Shown here in pieces: positions 62,066-64,000 of a stretch of 64,000 nt of DNA. Under the pieces are notes generated by a model. The model was not told the origin of the DNA. It searched no databases and saw only the letters and a program-made list of their open reading frames with translations. The DNA lies in the NCBI GenBank assembly GCA_023230505.1, contig JALNXF010000002.1, positions 62,001-126,000 of the forward strand, given 5' to 3'. How positions within the stretch are numbered: the first letter of the stretch is position 1; each line of letters opens with the position of its first letter. Origin of the DNA: Candidatus Altimarinota bacterium. GTDB lineage: Bacteria > Patescibacteriota > Gracilibacteria > BD1-5 > UBA2023. The position numbers and the translations under genes are program-made.

Positions 62066-63043
62066 ATGATTTATAAAATTGAATGAGAAATATATTGAAA
62101 TAAAAATTTATTGGTAAATAATCAGGAAACTATGTTGTTTGATTGATTTTATATTTCAAAAGATGAATGAACAAACTGATTTCCTTGATTGTTAAAAAAT
62201 TATTTAAAATATAAATTTAGTTTTTATTTTAATTTTAATTGAAATAATCTTAATTACATATGAAACAACGAAAGAAGTCTTAGATTTTTGGCTCAAGATA
62301 ATATAGAAATAGAATTATCCATTTTTTGATTAACAAGAAATATTTCAGTTGTTAGTTGGATTTTAAGTTGAGTAAATGAATATGAAAACAATGACAAAAT
62401 ATTTCATAATTTGTGATATTTGGTAAATGATAATTTTTGTTGGAATTATTATAAAAAAGCACATGAAGAAATTTTAAATAATCCAAATAATTTTAATTGA
62501 TACAAATTTAGATTATCTAACTTGGAAGTTACTCCGTGAACTTCATTGATATCAAAATATCAAGAAATTATAAAAAATAAACAAATATTATTAAAACTAG
62601 ATAATGAAGAATTACTAACCCAAATCAATTATTATAATAATTGATTATTTCTTGAAAATCATGGTTTTATGTCAGATGCATTTAATTATTTCTATAAAAT
62701 TATAGAAATTGAAGAAAATAAATTTGAAAAAGTGATTTTGATTAAAAAAAGTGATTTAATAAAGAAAATTAGTGACCTTATGTCTGAAATTAATGAAGAA
62801 ATAAATTTAGAAACTTTCAGACAGGAAATAATTGATGAACAAAAAAAAGAGAGATGAAATGAGATAAGAACAGAGATTTTTAATAAATATAATTTGTCTT
62901 GAAAAATAGAAGATTTCAATATTTTAAGAAAAATAAGATGAAAATTTAGTCATCAGTCTTGAATGAAATATATATATTCAGAAAATTATGAAATTTGAAA
63001 AGAATTTGCATTAGAAATAATTCTAAAGAAAATTTCAATATAA
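62066..63043 (+). CDS. Hypothetical protein
   Basis: 325 residues with about 20 UGA glycines, Asn/Tyr/Phe-rich. The start MIYKIEGEIYGNKNLLVNNQ and the beta-rich first half suggest a repeat or jelly-roll; the C-terminal ~100 residues are charged and helical (KKISDLMSEINEEINLETFR). No signal peptide or known motif. Confidence 0.65.
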
Positions 63044-63112
63044 TAATTTGACTTTAAAAATAATATTTATATACTTGGTATATAAAGTGATTAATTTTTA
63101 ACTCACAAATCT

Positions 63113-63976
63113 ATGTCAAAAATACTTCCATTATGAAAAATTCAAGTTAATGAACTAGTTATCTCAGTTATACAAATAGATAATAAAGATTATATAAATC
63201 TTACAGAAATGTTAAAAGACTATTCTGAAGATAGTATAAAAAATTGGATGAAAAATAAAGATACTCTTGAATTCCTTTGAGCTTGGGAAAGTTTGTATAA
63301 TCCAGATTTTAGAACGGTCGAATTCGACCGTTTAAGAAATGAGGCTTGAACAAATAGATTTTTAATGTCTGTTTCTAAATGGAAAGAAGCTACAAATGCT
63401 ATTTGAATATTCTCAAAAAAATGAAAATATTGAGCTTGAACTTTTGCACACAAAGATATCGCTTTTGAATTTGCTAGTTGGTTAAGTCCAATTTTCAAAC
63501 TTTATATCATAAAAGAATTTGATAGATTAAAGACAAATGAGGCAATTATTCAGAAAATAGAATGGAATACAAACAGAATTTTATCAAAAGTAAATCATTT
63601 TATACATACAGATTCTATAAAAGAAAATTTAGTTTTACCTAAAAAACTATCTCCGAAAGATATTTGACTTGTTTATGCTAGTGAACTTGATTTATTAAAT
63701 ATCGCATTATTTTGATTAACAGCGAAAGAATGGGAATTAAAAAATCAAAAACTTTTAAAAACTTGAAATATGAGAGACTTTGCAACAACTGAACAACTAG
63801 TAGTTTTATCAAATCTTGAAAGTTATAATGCAGAACTTATAAAAAATTGATTTAAACAAGCTGAAAGATTAAAAATATTAAATAAAACCGCAATTGAGCA
63901 AATGAAATCACTTTTGGAAAATAAAAATATAAAAAGTATAAAAAGTCTTTGAGAGAATAATAATTTTTTAAACTAA
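63113..63976 (+). CDS. KilA-N domain protein
   Basis: 287 residues. The KilA-N region (~20-130) includes NKDYINLTEMLKDY, NWMKNKDTLEFLGAWESLYN, VEFDRLRNEAGTNRF, SVSKWKEATNAIGI and FAHKDIAFEFASWLSPIFK. KilA-N is a DNA-binding domain of large DNA viruses, phages and bacteria. The C-terminal ~140 residues are helical. A 20-bp palindrome lies in its coding sequence. No neighbouring phage genes are seen. Confidence 0.9.
63313..63332. repeat. Perfect 20-bp palindrome inside the KilA-N gene
   Basis: AACGGTCGAATTCGACCGTT is self-complementary and GC-rich for its surroundings. It encodes part of TVEFDRLR, which is conserved in KilA-N, so coding constraint may explain it; it could also be a self-recognition site. 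Confidence 0.6.
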
Positions 63977-64000
63977 GAAGTATTACTTTAACCCTCAAAA

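Noticed and set aside
63113..63976. Prophage suggested by KilA-N domain
   Set aside because: KilA-N is also common outside phages, and no integrase, capsid or packaging genes are near.

Overview
The window comes from an AT-rich bacterium that reads UGA as glycine (genetic code 25), that is, a member of Absconditabacteria (SR1) or Gracilibacteria (BD1-5). The evidence is direct: in gene after gene TGA sits in frame where family motifs demand glycine, for example in the Walker A region of ComM, the CGGC metal motif of a heavy-metal-associated protein, the SGGVDS loop of NadE, the GGDGT motif of NadK and the prepilin cleavage glycine. TAA and TAG are the stops. All coordinates here come from reading the genes with UGA as Gly, because a standard-code reading breaks them into short pieces.

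Layout. 1-21.8 kb is ordinary housekeeping: a partial unknown gene, comM, tRNA-Ser, a small metal-binding protein, holA, an FKBP isomerase, trmD, infB, rpsU, rlmH, a sortase, a large pilin-like surface protein, dnaJ, recA and a pilus/envelope assembly pair. 23.8-28.5 kb is a NAD operon: nadE, nadK, nadD, an ADP-ribose type Nudix hydrolase, then an NrtR regulator with its own promoter. 28.9-31.7 kb holds a possible ADP-ribosyltransferase and a nucleotidyltransferase-like/methyltransferase fusion. 31.7-35.0 kb is a four-gene restriction-modification cluster. 41.2-48.6 kb returns to pyridine and purine salvage: pncA, pncB, an 801-residue unknown, a TrmB-like regulator, a MazG-Apt fusion and a PRPP synthetase. 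51.7-64 kb is housekeeping again: ruvC, def, a MurE-type ligase, HD and cNMP-binding proteins, era, a rubredoxin-superoxide reductase, galU, several unknowns and a KilA-N protein.

Four cassettes interrupt this (22.0-23.7, 28.5-28.8, 35.6-40.3 and 48.8-51.5 kb). Their 12 genes contain no internal UGA. They encode glycine with GGN, use CGN arginine codons freely, mostly carry strong Shine-Dalgarno sequences and end in crisp hairpins. They look acquired from standard-code bacteria. Cassette 3 is a PP2C phosphatase, a kinase-like protein, a nicotinamidase-like cysteine hydrolase and a vWA protein, resembling the TerY-P signalling triad plus a NAD-related enzyme. Cassette 4 resembles the YjfI-YjfJ(PspA)-YjfK envelope-stress operon.

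The most interesting inference links both worlds. An inverted repeat GTGTAA-N3-TTACAC lies just downstream of the -10 box at nadE, nrtR (weaker) and pncA (two copies), and a 13/15 match lies at the same place in the promoter of the foreign PP2C operon. I propose it as the NrtR operator, making one regulon of NAD synthesis, nicotinamide salvage and an imported phospho-signalling module.
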